DNA from: Leifsonia poae
Lineage (GTDB): Bacteria > Actinomycetota > Actinomycetes > Actinomycetales > Microbacteriaceae
Assembly: GCF_027921845.1 (NCBI RefSeq)
Contig: NZ_BSEN01000004.1
Location: 55,696 to 119,695 of the forward strand
Direction: 5' to 3'
Length of the DNA: 64,000 nt
The notes under the pieces are model-generated. The model was not told where the DNA came from. It saw only the letters and a program-made list of their open reading frames with translations, and ran no database searches. Both the position numbers and the translations under genes were made by a program. Below, piece by piece: positions 51,584-62,727 of this stretch (the stretch's first letter is position 1; each line of letters begins with the position of its first letter).

Positions 51584-52251
51584 GCGCCCACCGGCTCGAC
51601 CGGAGTGAAGGCGGGCCGGATCCGCTGCAGCGCGTCGTCGAGCGCGACGAGCTGCTGATACTGCCCCTCGGTTCCGGCACGGCCGAGGTAGCGCACGTCG
51701 TCGAAGGAGCGCGCAGCGGTGACGAGCCGCTCGCGTTCGGCGGGCACAGCGGCTGCGGCTCGCAGCGCGAACTCGGTCGCCGTCGTTCCGGGGGTGACCG
51801 TGACGATGGTGCGCTCGTCGAGCCCCTGCGCGACGGCGCGGAAGAGCTCCTCGATCGCCAGCACCCAGTCCGCCGCGCGGGCCGCCGCCGCCGCGGAGGC
51901 GCGGAGCTCCGCGGCCGACCGCAGATCGTCGTCGCCGAACACCGAGCGTCGGCCCTCGGCGCCCCTGCGGTTCAGGCGCGGCACGCCGAAGATCACGAAG
52001 GCGGTGACGATGAGAGCGACGATCAGCACGATCACGACGGTCAGGAGCACGGGGCCGAACGCCCCGCCCGACCCCTGGAACAGCGAACCGAGCCAGTCCT
52101 GCACCGCTTTCGAGGCGATGTCGAACCAGGTGGGTTTCGCCGCCTGGTATTCGGGTTTGGCGAGCTCGCCGTCGATCCAGGACTTTGCCTCGGGAGAGCT
52201 CGGATCGACCGGCACGTCGGCTCTGACGAGCAGCAGCAGCACTCCGCTCAT
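51580..52251 (-). CDS. DUF4129-domain membrane protein
   Basis: The 223-residue protein starts MSGVLLLLVRADVPVD, continues through SPEAKSWIDGELAKPEYQAAKPTWFDIASKAVQDWL, and has a membrane span at about 75-97. The C-terminal DUF4129 region (about 110-223) includes DWVLAIEELFRAVAQGLDERTIVTVTPGTTATEFA and FDDVRYLGRAGTEGQYQQLVALDDAL. ATG 52251 is preferred to the longer frame because it forms ATGA with the upstream stop. It is coupled to the DUF4350 protein and is part of the MoxR operon. Confidence 0.84.
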   Translation of the reverse strand: MSGVLLLLVRADVPVDPSSPEAKSWIDGELAKPEYQAAKPTWFDIASKAVQDWLGSLFQGSGGAFGPVLLTVVIVLIVALIVTAFVIFGVPRLNRRGAEGRRSVFGDDDLRSAAELRASAAAAARAADWVLAIEELFRAVAQGLDERTIVTVTPGTTATEFALRAAAAVPAERERLVTAARSFDDVRYLGRAGTEGQYQQLVALDDALQRIRPAFTPVEPVGA

Positions 52252-53561
52252 GCGGCGGGCGGCGGAGGCGGCGGGGGATACCACCCGGACGGCGGCTGCT
52301 GCCCGTAGGGCTGCTGTGCGAAGGGCTCCTGCGGCCGCGCCGGTGCGAGATACGGGTCGGGCACGTCGGTCCGGCCCGTCTGCCTGGCCTCGACGAAGCG
52401 GACCAGCTCGAGGTCGAGACCCTCTTTGCGCATCCGGAGATCGATGTAGAGGAGCGCGACGGCTGAGGTCTTCACCACGGACATGATCGCACCGACGATC
52501 GAGGTGACGATGCTGGCGAGCACGTTGACGCTCAGCTGGCTCACGATCACCTGCGACACCTCGTTCGCCTGCGGATCGCTCATCGACGTCGGGGCGGCGA
52601 TGCCGCCGATGATGCCGCCGATCAGTCCGAACGGGAAGGAGATGATCTGCGCCACCATGTAGGCGATCAGCGTGATCAGCGCGACGACGCCGAACGTCTT
52701 CCAGAAGTATCCGCGGGTCAGCGACCAGGAGCGGGCCACGGCGGCGCGCAGGCTCAGCCGCTCGAGCACGAGGGCGCTCGGCACCATGACGAGCTTCGTG
52801 TTCACCCAGATGGCGAGCGCGGCGATGCCGAGGCCGCCGATGAACAGCACCAGGATGCCGCCGACGATGCCGGCGGGGCCGCCGAGGGAGAACAGGACGA
52901 CCGCGACCACGATGAGGAGCCCGACGACGACGCCCCAGCCGATCGCCAGCAGGAACGTCCAGCCGATCAGCGCCCCGATCCGGCCCTTCACCAGCTGCCA
53001 GAGTGCGCGGAAGGTGAGCTTCTCGCCGACGGTGCCACGGGCGACCTCACCGACGACGACGCCCTGGAGCAGGGCCTCGGAGACCGCCGAGACCACCAGC
53101 GACAGGAGGCCGAGCACGATGGAGCCGCCGATCGCGCCCGCCGTGAGGGTGCTCTGGTCGGCCTGGTCGGCGTTGTTCAGCCGGCCGAGGAGCAGCGCGG
53201 CGCCGCCGAAGATGAGCAGGCTCGCCACGATGGCCGGGATGCCCTGGATCAGCAAGGCAGCACCGACGGTGATCTTGGGGTTGCGCCGCAATGTCTGGAA
53301 CGGTGCGCCGATCAGGGTGCCGAAGCTGAGGGGGCGCAGCGGGATGAGACCGGGCTTGGGCGGAGGCGTCCAACTCGGCGGGGCATAACCGTAGGGGTTC
53401 TGCTGACCGTACGCGGGGAACTGCTGCCCGAAGCCGGGCGATTGCTGCCCGTAGACGGGAGGCGCAGGAGGCGGGACCGGCGGCGCGGCGCTGTGCTGCT
53501 GGTCGGATCCGGAGGCGCTCGGACGCGTGCCAGGCGCCTGCCAGTTCTGCTCGTCGGTCAC
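52248..53561 (-). CDS. Multi-span membrane protein, glycerophosphodiester-phosphodiesterase-membrane-domain-like
   Basis: The 437-residue protein has a Pro/Gln/Tyr-rich N-terminal region (about 1-70). It contains imperfect Tyr-Gly-Gln-Gln repeats and is probably disordered. Six to seven membrane spans follow, and a Pro-rich tail (YPPPPPPPAA) ends it. The spans resemble the GPDPase_memb (PF10110) family: FGTLIGAPFQTLRRNPKITVGAALLIQGIP, and the RSWSLTRGYFWKTFGVVAL turn. GTG 53561 has AGGAGC upstream; the longer frame to 54017 runs antisense-like over mtrA and is not used. It is the first gene of the MoxR operon and diverges from mtrA by 187 bases. Confidence 0.82.
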   Translation of the reverse strand: MTDEQNWQAPGTRPSASGSDQQHSAAPPVPPPAPPVYGQQSPGFGQQFPAYGQQNPYGYAPPSWTPPPKPGLIPLRPLSFGTLIGAPFQTLRRNPKITVGAALLIQGIPAIVASLLIFGGAALLLGRLNNADQADQSTLTAGAIGGSIVLGLLSLVVSAVSEALLQGVVVGEVARGTVGEKLTFRALWQLVKGRIGALIGWTFLLAIGWGVVVGLLIVVAVVLFSLGGPAGIVGGILVLFIGGLGIAALAIWVNTKLVMVPSALVLERLSLRAAVARSWSLTRGYFWKTFGVVALITLIAYMVAQIISFPFGLIGGIIGGIAAPTSMSDPQANEVSQVIVSQLSVNVLASIVTSIVGAIMSVVKTSAVALLYIDLRMRKEGLDLELVRFVEARQTGRTDVPDPYLAPARPQEPFAQQPYGQQPPSGWYPPPPPPPAA

Positions 53562-53748
53562 GCCGTGCTCCTCTGCTCCCCGTGCGCGGTGCGTCGTCTC
53601 CCATGCTGGCACATCCGGGGCTCGCGCACTGCCCCACCCACAGGGCACGCAAGGCTCGTATTCACGGGCTCCGCAGGTGTCTCCACTACTCTTGTGGCGA
53701 GACTTGTGCGGCGTGCGCCGCGAGACGGACGTTGTGGGAAACGGGGAA
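53562..53748. promoter_or_regulatory. Divergent promoter region of the MoxR operon and mtrA
   Basis: On the plus strand TACTCT at 53687-53692 is a candidate -10 for mtrA with a leader of about 50 nt. On the minus strand AGGAGC precedes GTG 53561, but no clear -10 box was found. No other gene is present. Confidence 0.45.
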
Positions 53749-54432
53749 ATGAACAGTCGCATCCTGGTGGTCGACGACGACACCGCCCTCGCCGAGATGA
53801 TCGGCATCGTTCTTCGCACCGAGGGATTCGATCCCGTGTTCTGCGAAGACGGGGCGCAGGCCGTCGACATCTTCCGTTCGTCGAAGCCCGATCTGGTGCT
53901 CCTCGACCTGATGCTGCCCGGTCTCGACGGCATCGAGGTGTGCGCCCGCATCCGCGCGGAGTCGGGCACGCCCGTCATCATGCTGACCGCCAAGTCCGAC
54001 ACCGCCGACGTAGTCAAGGGGCTCGAGTCGGGCGCCGACGACTACATGGTCAAGCCGTTCAATCCCAAAGAGCTCGTCGCGCGCATCCGCACCCGCCTCC
54101 GGCCGGCGAGCAGTGCGCCCACCGCCGAGCAGCTCCGCATCGGCGACCTCACGGTCGACGTCGCCGGTCACGAGGTCAAGCGCGGCGAGAGCCGCATCAA
54201 CCTCACGCCGCTCGAGTTCGATCTGCTGCTGGCCCTCGCCTCGAAGCCCCAGCAGGTCTTCACCCGCGAGATGCTCCTCGAGCAGGTCTGGGGCTATCAC
54301 TACAAGGCCGACACCCGACTGGTCAACGTGCACGTGCAGCGTCTGCGCGCCAAGGTCGAGCAGGACCCGGACAACCCCAAGATCGTGATGACCGTGCGCG
54401 GGGTCGGTTACCGCGCCGGCGCCGTCAGCTAG
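53749..54432 (+). CDS. mtrA: Response regulator MtrA
   Basis: The 227-residue OmpR-family regulator has a receiver domain (VVDDDTALAEMIGIVL; phospho-acceptor Asp53 in LLDLMLPG; YMVKPF) and a winged-helix DNA-binding domain (about 135-222) ending VMTVRGVGYRAGAVS. It is the partner of the MtrB kinase just downstream and controls cell-wall and division genes in actinobacteria. ATG 53749 is inside the conserved MNSRILVVDDD start; the longer frame to 53527 is not coding. mtrA, mtrB and lpqB are a conserved actinobacterial operon. Confidence 0.95.
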   Translation: MNSRILVVDDDTALAEMIGIVLRTEGFDPVFCEDGAQAVDIFRSSKPDLVLLDLMLPGLDGIEVCARIRAESGTPVIMLTAKSDTADVVKGLESGADDYMVKPFNPKELVARIRTRLRPASSAPTAEQLRIGDLTVDVAGHEVKRGESRINLTPLEFDLLLALASKPQQVFTREMLLEQVWGYHYKADTRLVNVHVQRLRAKVEQDPDNPKIVMTVRGVGYRAGAVS

Positions 54433-54451
54433 GACAGAGGCCGCGAGAGCG

Positions 54452-56122
54452 ATGCGGTACCGGTGGTTGGACGCACAGTGGTGGCGGCAGGTGCCGTCGC
54501 ACCTGGCGCGACTCTGGCGCACCTCGCTCCAGGTGCGCACCGTCGCGATCACCCTGCTGCTGACCGGCGTCGCCATCCTGGTCACCGGCGTCTACATGTC
54601 GCTGAGCATCAGCAACGACCTCTACCAGTCTCGGCTCGACCAGGCGCTGCGCGACTCCAGCCGCGCGACGACGGCCGGGCAGTCCGCGCTCAACGCCGCC
54701 GACGTCTCGCCGGGCGACTCCGGCAAGAACCTGCTGAGCAGCGCGCTCACCGCCGTTCTCGGCTCGACGTCGAGCCGCCTGATCGCCGCCTATCGCGTGC
54801 CGGGTCAGGACACGACCACGATCGCTCCGCCCGACCGGGGGAGCCCCAGTCTCAACGCGGTGATCACCGATCAGCTGCGCAAGCAGGTGCAGAACGGCGG
54901 GACGAAGCAGTACTACCAGTCGGTCGCGCTGCCGGCGGGGAACGGCTCGACGGATCCGGGGATCGTGGTGGGGACCCAGCTCACGCTGCCCGCCTACGGG
55001 CATTACGAGCTGTACATCGGGTACAACCTCAGCGACGCGGAGAGCACCCTTGTCTTCGTGCAGGGCACCCTGCTGCTCGCCGGCCTCGCGCTCGTGCTGC
55101 TGATCGGCGCGATCACGTACGTGATCGTCCGCTTCGTGGTGCAGCCCATCCGGGTAGCCGCCGAGACCAGCGAACGTCTCGCCTCCGGCGACCTCGCCGT
55201 GCGCATCCCTGAGCGCGGTGAAGACGTCTTCGCCTCGCTGGCCCGCTCGTTCAACGGCATGGCCGACAGCCTGCAGAGCCAGATCAACCAGCTCGCTGCG
55301 CTGTCGCAGCTCCAGCAGCGCTTCGTCTCCGATGTGTCCCACGAGCTCCGCACGCCGCTCACGACCATCCGGCTGGCCGGCGACGTCATCTACGACCAGC
55401 GCGAGTCCTTCCCGCCGGCGACGGAACGCACCGCCGAGCTGCTCCACACGCAGATCGAGCGGTTCGACCGCCTCCTCTCGGACCTCCTCGAGATCAGCAG
55501 GTATGACGCCGGCTCCGTGGTGCTCGACCCCGAGCCGACGAACCTCGTGCGGCTCGCCGACGACACCGTCGACGAGATGCGCACCCTCGCCGAGCAGAAC
55601 GGGACGGAGCTGCGGCTCGAGGCGCCGGGCGGGTACTTCGACGTCGGGATGGATCCGCGGCGCATCCGGCGGATCGTGCGCAACCTGCTGGGCAACGCGA
55701 TCGAGCACGGGGAGGGGCGTCCGGTGGTCGTCACGGTCGACAGCAACGAGAGCGCCGTCGCCCTCTCGGTGCGCGATTACGGCCTCGGCATGAGCCAGGC
55801 CGACGTCAACCACGTCTTCGATCGCTTCTGGCGCGCCGACCCGTCGCGCAAGCGCACGATCGGGGGCACCGGACTCGGTCTCGCGATCTCGCTCGAGGAC
55901 GCGACGCTGCACTCCGGCTGGCTGCAGGTCTGGTCGTCGCCGGGGGCGGGCTCGTGCTTCCGGCTGACGCTCCCGCGCGTGCCCGGGCGTGAGATCACGT
56001 CGTCCCCCCTGCCGTTGCCGCCGCTCGACGCCGGCACCGCGCCCCATCCCGCGGCCGGTGCGGGTGCCCTGGACAACGGTGCCGAGGGGGCCCTCGAGGC
56101 CGGGACGGAGGCGCACGCATGA
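54452..56122 (+). CDS. mtrB: Sensor histidine kinase MtrB
   Basis: The 556-residue kinase has a first span (about 31-53), an extracytoplasmic sensor domain (about 54-205), a second span (about 207-230) and a HAMP domain with [14 protein letters not shown]. The dimerisation domain carries His297 in [16 protein letters not shown]. The ATPase domain has [30 protein letters not shown] and [13 protein letters not shown]. It phosphorylates MtrA in response to envelope or osmotic signals. The stop overlaps lpqB by 4 bases (ATGA). The C-terminal tail after residue 505 is Pro/Ala-rich and not conserved. Confidence 0.95.
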   Translation: MRYRWLDAQWWRQVPSHLARLWRTSLQVRTVAITLLLTGVAILVTGVYMSLSISNDLYQSRLDQALRDSSRATTAGQSALNAADVSPGDSGKNLLSSALTAVLGSTSSRLIAAYRVPGQDTTTIAPPDRGSPSLNAVITDQLRKQVQNGGTKQYYQSVALPAGNGSTDPGIVVGTQLTLPAYGHYELYIGYNLSDAESTLVFVQGTLLLAGLALVLLIGAITYVIVRFVVQPIRVAAETSERLASGDLAVRIPERGEDVFASLARSFNGMADSLQSQINQLAALSQLQQRFVSDVSHELRTPLTTIRLAGDVIYDQRESFPPATERTAELLHTQIERFDRLLSDLLEISRYDAGSVVLDPEPTNLVRLADDTVDEMRTLAEQNGTELRLEAPGGYFDVGMDPRRIRRIVRNLLGNAIEHGEGRPVVVTVDSNESAVALSVRDYGLGMSQADVNHVFDRFWRADPSRKRTIGGTGLGLAISLEDATLHSGWLQVWSSPGAGSCFRLTLPRVPGREITSSPLPLPPLDAGTAPHPAAGAGALDNGAEGALEAGTEAHA

Positions 56123-57837
56123 GCGTTCGAACCGCGCCGCGCAAGAGAGGGCGCATCCGGACTGTCGTCGTCGCCGCCGTCGCGATGGCCCTGCTCGGTG
56201 TGCTGGCCGCTTGTGCGAGCATCCCGGACTCCGGCGCCGTGCGCCAGGGCGGCCCGATCGCTCAGGTGAACGATCCGCTCGACCTCGACTTCAATCCGTC
56301 GCCGCCCGCCCCGGGAGCGACCCCCGAGCGCATCGTGCAGGGATTCATCGATGCGGCGTCGAGCCCGAAGAACGGCTTCTCGATCGCCCGTCAGTACCTG
56401 ACCAAATCGATGTCGGCGACGTGGAACCCCGACGAGTCGGTGACCGTCGACGACGGCCGCAACCGCAGCTACGACCACGAGGGGAACCAGTGGACCGTCG
56501 ATGTGAGTCCGGTGGCCAACGTCGACAGCGTGGGGGCCTACCATCCGGTCAGCAGCACGGCGCCGGTCAGTCTGCGCTACGAACTCCAGCGTGAAGACGA
56601 CGAGTGGCGGATCGCCGTCGCGCCGAACGGTGTCGTCATCGACGACCCGACCTTCCACGCGGTCTACGCGCAGCAGACGCTCTACTTCTACAGCCCCGAC
56701 TTCGCCTACCTGGTGCCGGATGCGCGCTGGTTCCCCGCCCGCGTCGCCAGCGCCGCCACCCGCGTCACGTCCGCCGTGCTCGACGGGCCGTCGAAGTGGC
56801 TCTCGCGGGCGGTGACGAACGCATTCCCCGACGGCACCAAGCTCGCCTTCCCGTCCGTCACGACGGAGGGCGGGGTCGCGAAGGTCGATCTGAGCTCTCA
56901 GGCCGGGCAGGCGGACACCCTCGGCCTGGAGCGCATGCAGCTGCAGCTGGAATCGAGTCTCGGGACCCTCGCGCAGTCGGTGCAGCTCTCGATCGAGGGC
57001 AACGTGCAGCAGATCCCGCCGATCAGCGAGAGCAACCGGCCGACGCAGGATCCCCCGGTCGACTCCCACCCCATCGTCGCGCGCGCCGGGGAGTTCGGCC
57101 TGCTCAACGGGTCGACCGTCACCCCGATCAGCGGGCTGAGCGACAAGATCGTCGCACTGCAGCCGTCGTCCGTCGCGCTCACGGCGTCGCGTGACGCCGC
57201 GGCCGTCCTCTCGCACGGCGCTGCATACCTGGTGCGCCGAACGTCGGATGCGCTGCGAGTGGACACCAGACCCGGCCTCATCGCGCCGTCGATCGACGGC
57301 GGCGGATGGGTGTGGACCGTGCCCGGGAATGCGCCGGGGGCGGTGCAGGCGACGGGTTCCGACGGCGCGCACCACGCGGTGAAGACCGCCTGGCCGGCGG
57401 CGTCTCAGATCCTGTCGCTGGCCATTTCACGCGACGGTGCGCGTCTGGTCGCGCTGCTGAAGTCGGGGTCGTCCTACTCGCTGGTGGCGGCCGGGATCAC
57501 CCGGGGCGAAGGCGGGGTCCCGACGACGCTCAGCGAGCCGCTCGAGCTCGCGCTCGGCACCGGCACGCCGCGATCGGTGACGTGGATCGGCGAGCTCGAT
57601 GTCGCGGTGCTGAGCACCACCACCGGCAGTGGGACGTCGATCGCCGAGCAGACCATCGGCGGTCAGCTCGTGACGACGTCGGGGCCGGCCGGCGGCGTGA
57701 CGATCGTCGGAGCCGGAGGGCTCTCCCGGTATCTGGTGCTCACGACGACCCAGTCGTTGCAGGCGCCGACAGGCACCGGATGGCAGGCCCAGACCGACAA
57801 GGTCAGCGCCGTGGCGGTGCAGCTGGGGCAGCCCTAG
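56119..57837 (+). CDS. lpqB: Lipoprotein LpqB
   Basis: The 572-residue lipoprotein has a signal peptide with lipobox ending LAAC (Cys32). A GerMN-type domain (about 60-290) follows, including [27 protein letters not shown] and VLDGPSKWL, and then a beta-propeller domain (about 300-570). LpqB interacts with the extracytoplasmic domain of MtrB and modulates its activity in mycobacteria. ATG 56119 is coupled to mtrB by ATGA. All three genes are probably one transcript. Confidence 0.94.
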   Translation: MSVRTAPRKRGRIRTVVVAAVAMALLGVLAACASIPDSGAVRQGGPIAQVNDPLDLDFNPSPPAPGATPERIVQGFIDAASSPKNGFSIARQYLTKSMSATWNPDESVTVDDGRNRSYDHEGNQWTVDVSPVANVDSVGAYHPVSSTAPVSLRYELQREDDEWRIAVAPNGVVIDDPTFHAVYAQQTLYFYSPDFAYLVPDARWFPARVASAATRVTSAVLDGPSKWLSRAVTNAFPDGTKLAFPSVTTEGGVAKVDLSSQAGQADTLGLERMQLQLESSLGTLAQSVQLSIEGNVQQIPPISESNRPTQDPPVDSHPIVARAGEFGLLNGSTVTPISGLSDKIVALQPSSVALTASRDAAAVLSHGAAYLVRRTSDALRVDTRPGLIAPSIDGGGWVWTVPGNAPGAVQATGSDGAHHAVKTAWPAASQILSLAISRDGARLVALLKSGSSYSLVAAGITRGEGGVPTTLSEPLELALGTGTPRSVTWIGELDVAVLSTTTGSGTSIAEQTIGGQLVTTSGPAGGVTIVGAGGLSRYLVLTTTQSLQAPTGTGWQAQTDKVSAVAVQLGQP

Positions 57838-57943
57838 GCGGCTCCACGGGGCAGGCGACTCCACAGGGGGCGCTCGGCCGGCGCTGTCCACGGATCCGGT
57901 CGGAGGCGCACTGCGCAGAGCGCGGTGACGGGATGCTCGTCGC

Positions 57944-58672
57944 ATGACCGTTGCCGAGCGACTCCTTCGGCACCTCCGTGCGCTGCTCCCCGTTCTGCTC
58001 CCTCCGCTGCGGGAGGCCCTGCTCGACGCCCTCTCCGTCGTCTCGCCGGTGACCTGCAGCGGGTGCGGCGCTCCGGACCGGTCCCTCTGCCGCGCGTGCC
58101 GCCGCGCCCTCGACCCGCGGCCGGAGCGGGTGGGCGACGTCGACGCGCCCGCACCGGTCTGGACCGCACTGGGATACGCGGGAGCGGTGCGTTCGGTGGT
58201 GCTCGCGTACAAGGACCACGGCAGAACGGACGCCGGCCCGACGCTTGCGCGCGCTCTCCGGGCATCCGTGCTGGCCGCGCTCGCCGATGCCGGGGTGGAG
58301 CGACGGGAAGGCCTCGTGGTTCTGGTGACGATCCCGTCGACGCGGGCGGCCTTTCGGCGGCGCGGATATCACCCGACGGAACTGCTGCTGCGCCGCGCGC
58401 GGCTGCCGACCGCCCAGCGGCTCAGGCTCGTGCGGAAGAGCGCCGACCAGGCCGGATTGTCGGTCGCCGACCGTGCGCGGAACAGGTCGGGATCGTTCTC
58501 CGCCCCGCGCCGCTTGGCGGGTTCGGACTGCATCGTGGTCGACGACATTGTGACGTCCGGCGCGACGGTGCGCGAGGCAGCACGCGCCGTCGAGGCCGCC
58601 GGAGGAGTGGTCGTCGGTATCGCCGTGGTGGCCCACACGGCGCTTCGGAGACGGCGTCGGGGCCTTCGGTAG
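57944..58672 (+). CDS. ComF-family phosphoribosyltransferase-like protein
   Basis: The 242-residue protein has an N-terminal zinc-ribbon-like CSGCGAPDRSLCRAC and a ComF/GntX-type phosphoribosyltransferase domain ending in the PRPP-binding VVDDIVTSGATVREAARA. In Gram-positive bacteria this family takes part in DNA uptake or repair. ATG 57944 is 6 nt after GATGCT, a possible but weak leaderless -10. In mycobacteria a homologue (Rv3242c) is also between lpqB and the hpf-like gene. Its function here is not shown. Confidence 0.87.
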   Translation: MTVAERLLRHLRALLPVLLPPLREALLDALSVVSPVTCSGCGAPDRSLCRACRRALDPRPERVGDVDAPAPVWTALGYAGAVRSVVLAYKDHGRTDAGPTLARALRASVLAALADAGVERREGLVVLVTIPSTRAAFRRRGYHPTELLLRRARLPTAQRLRLVRKSADQAGLSVADRARNRSGSFSAPRRLAGSDCIVVDDIVTSGATVREAARAVEAAGGVVVGIAVVAHTALRRRRRGLR

Positions 58673-58735
58673 AGCCTCAGCGATTGCACAGCGAACCGAT
58701 CGGCTCTACCTGTTCACATTCGAGCGGGACGGCAC

Positions 58736-58741
58736 TACGGT
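58736..58741 (+). promoter_or_regulatory. -10 hexamer of hpf
   Basis: TACGGT with TTCACA at about 58712-58717 forms a plausible promoter; the leader is about 60 nt. Confidence 0.4.
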
Positions 58742-58810
58742 GGTCGAAAAGGCGTGGATGACCCGCCCTTCGTGATCGGGCGAGTGACACGTCAGATCAG
58801 GGAGGTCGCA

Positions 58811-59515
58811 ATGGACATCAACATCATCGGACGAAACCTGGACATCACTGATCGCTTCCGTGAATACGCCACCGAGAAGGCGGCGAAGGTCTCACATCTC
58901 GCAGAACGGGCCATCTCGTTCGAGATCAAGGTGAGCCGGCACAACGAGAAGTCTGGCGGGCAGAACGGCGACGACCGGGTGGAACTGACCCTGGTCGGAC
59001 CGAAGGCCGTCGTGCGGTCGGAGGCGACGGGAACGGACAAGTACGCGGCGTTCGACATCGCTCTCGGGAAACTCCTCGAGCGGGTGCGCCGTGCGAAGGA
59101 CCGCCGCAAGGTGCATCGCGGGCAGCATCGCCCGACGTCGCTCCGCGAGGCCAGCACCGACGGCTTCAGCACCGTCGGCATCTCTGCTGCGCCGGTCGCC
59201 GTTCTCGATCAGGTTCGCACGGGGAGCATCCCCGTCGTGTCCGATGAGGCCGAGGCGGCCGTCGAGGCAGAGGACGAATACTGCCCGGTCGTGATCCGGC
59301 AGAAAGTGTTCGCCTCCGTGCCGATGACCGTCGACGACGCTCTCTACTACATGGAGCTCGTCGGCCACGACTTCTACCTCTTCATCGACCAGGAATCCGC
59401 GCGCCCGAGCGTCGTGTACCGCCGCAAAGGCTGGGACTACGGTGTGATCGCGCTCGATGAGGAGGCCGAGGAACTGCAGGAGGTGGCGACGGCCAGCCGC
59501 AAGCTCGGCAGCTGA
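58811..59515 (+). CDS. hpf: Ribosome hibernation promoting factor, long form
   Basis: The 234-residue protein has an N-terminal RaiA/YfiA domain (about 1-105; MDINIIGRNLDITDRFREYA, VELTLVG, YAAFDIALGKLLERVRRAKDR). After a flexible linker comes a C-terminal dimerisation domain (about 175-225) with IRQKVFASVPMTVDDALYYMELVGHDFYLFIDQE. Long HPF joins two ribosomes into inactive 100S dimers in stationary phase. ATG 58811 has a strong GGAGG 6 nt upstream. A strong terminator follows the gene. Neighbourhood between comF and secA is conserved. Confidence 0.95.
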   Translation: MDINIIGRNLDITDRFREYATEKAAKVSHLAERAISFEIKVSRHNEKSGGQNGDDRVELTLVGPKAVVRSEATGTDKYAAFDIALGKLLERVRRAKDRRKVHRGQHRPTSLREASTDGFSTVGISAAPVAVLDQVRTGSIPVVSDEAEAAVEAEDEYCPVVIRQKVFASVPMTVDDALYYMELVGHDFYLFIDQESARPSVVYRRKGWDYGVIALDEEAEELQEVATASRKLGS

Positions 59516-59533
59516 TCGGCTGCCTGCCCGACG

Positions 59534-59572
59534 CGCCGATGGGCGCCGCCCAGGCGGCGGTGCCCATCGGCG
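59534..59572 (+). terminator. Strong hairpin after hpf
   Basis: A 17-bp stem with one G-T pair (59534-59550 with 59556-59572) surrounds a 5-nt loop and is followed by TCCGTTCTC. The stem is long enough to act as an intrinsic terminator even with a weak T-run. Confidence 0.8.
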
Positions 59573-59604
59573 TCCGTTCTCAGGAAAGCACCTGGCCAAC
59601 CCAC

Positions 59605-59610
59605 TAGCAT
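59605..59610 (+). promoter_or_regulatory. -10 hexamer of secA
   Basis: TAGCAT gives a leader of about 59 nt before GTG 59676, with GGAG at 59664-59667 as ribosome binding site. Confidence 0.45.
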
Positions 59611-59675
59611 TGTGAGAGTTTCGTTCCCGGTCGAGCAGCGTCCGGACCGGCAAGACAGACAAGTGGAGTGCATAG

Positions 59676-62480
<2,805 letters not shown>

Positions 62481-62495
62481 AGAACGTCCACGTAG

Positions 62496-62535
62496 ACGGG
62501 GTCGTCATCGGTTCAGCAACCGGTGGCGGCCCCGT
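62496..62535 (+). terminator. Strong terminator after secA
   Basis: An 18-bp stem (62496-62513 with 62518-62535, a few G-T pairs) with a CAGC tetraloop is followed by TCTTTCGTTCC. It separates secA from the pyruvate formate-lyase gene. Confidence 0.85.
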
Positions 62536-62595
62536 TCTTTCGTTCCTCCCCTGCACGGAACCCGGCCGCCGCCGGGTGTGACGCGCCCGCCGCTG

Positions 62596-62627
62596 CCTAG
62601 CGTTGAGGCTAGGACGAGTGGCTCGTC
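62596..62627. promoter_or_regulatory. Two adjoining inverted repeats upstream of pflB
   Basis: CCTAGC at 62596-62601 pairs with GCTAGG at 62608-62613 (6-nt spacer). GACGAG at 62613-62618 pairs with CTCGTC at 62622-62627 (3-nt spacer). They lie about 100 bases before the start of the pyruvate formate-lyase gene, with no other gene in the 247-bp gap. An operator for oxygen or redox control is inferred; no known consensus was recognised. Confidence 0.35.
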
Positions 62628-62727
62628 GTCCAGCGAGACGGCGGGCGTCGCTCGCCCCGCAGCGTCGCATCGTGGGGTGAATCCGTCCCCGCGGGAACGC
62701 ACGATCCCACGAGGAGGGCGAAGAACC

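Noticed and set aside
62536-62727. FNR or Rex operator before pflB
   Set aside because: Neither TTGAT-N4-ATCAA nor TTGTGAA-N4-TTCACAA can be found; the repeats are of another type.
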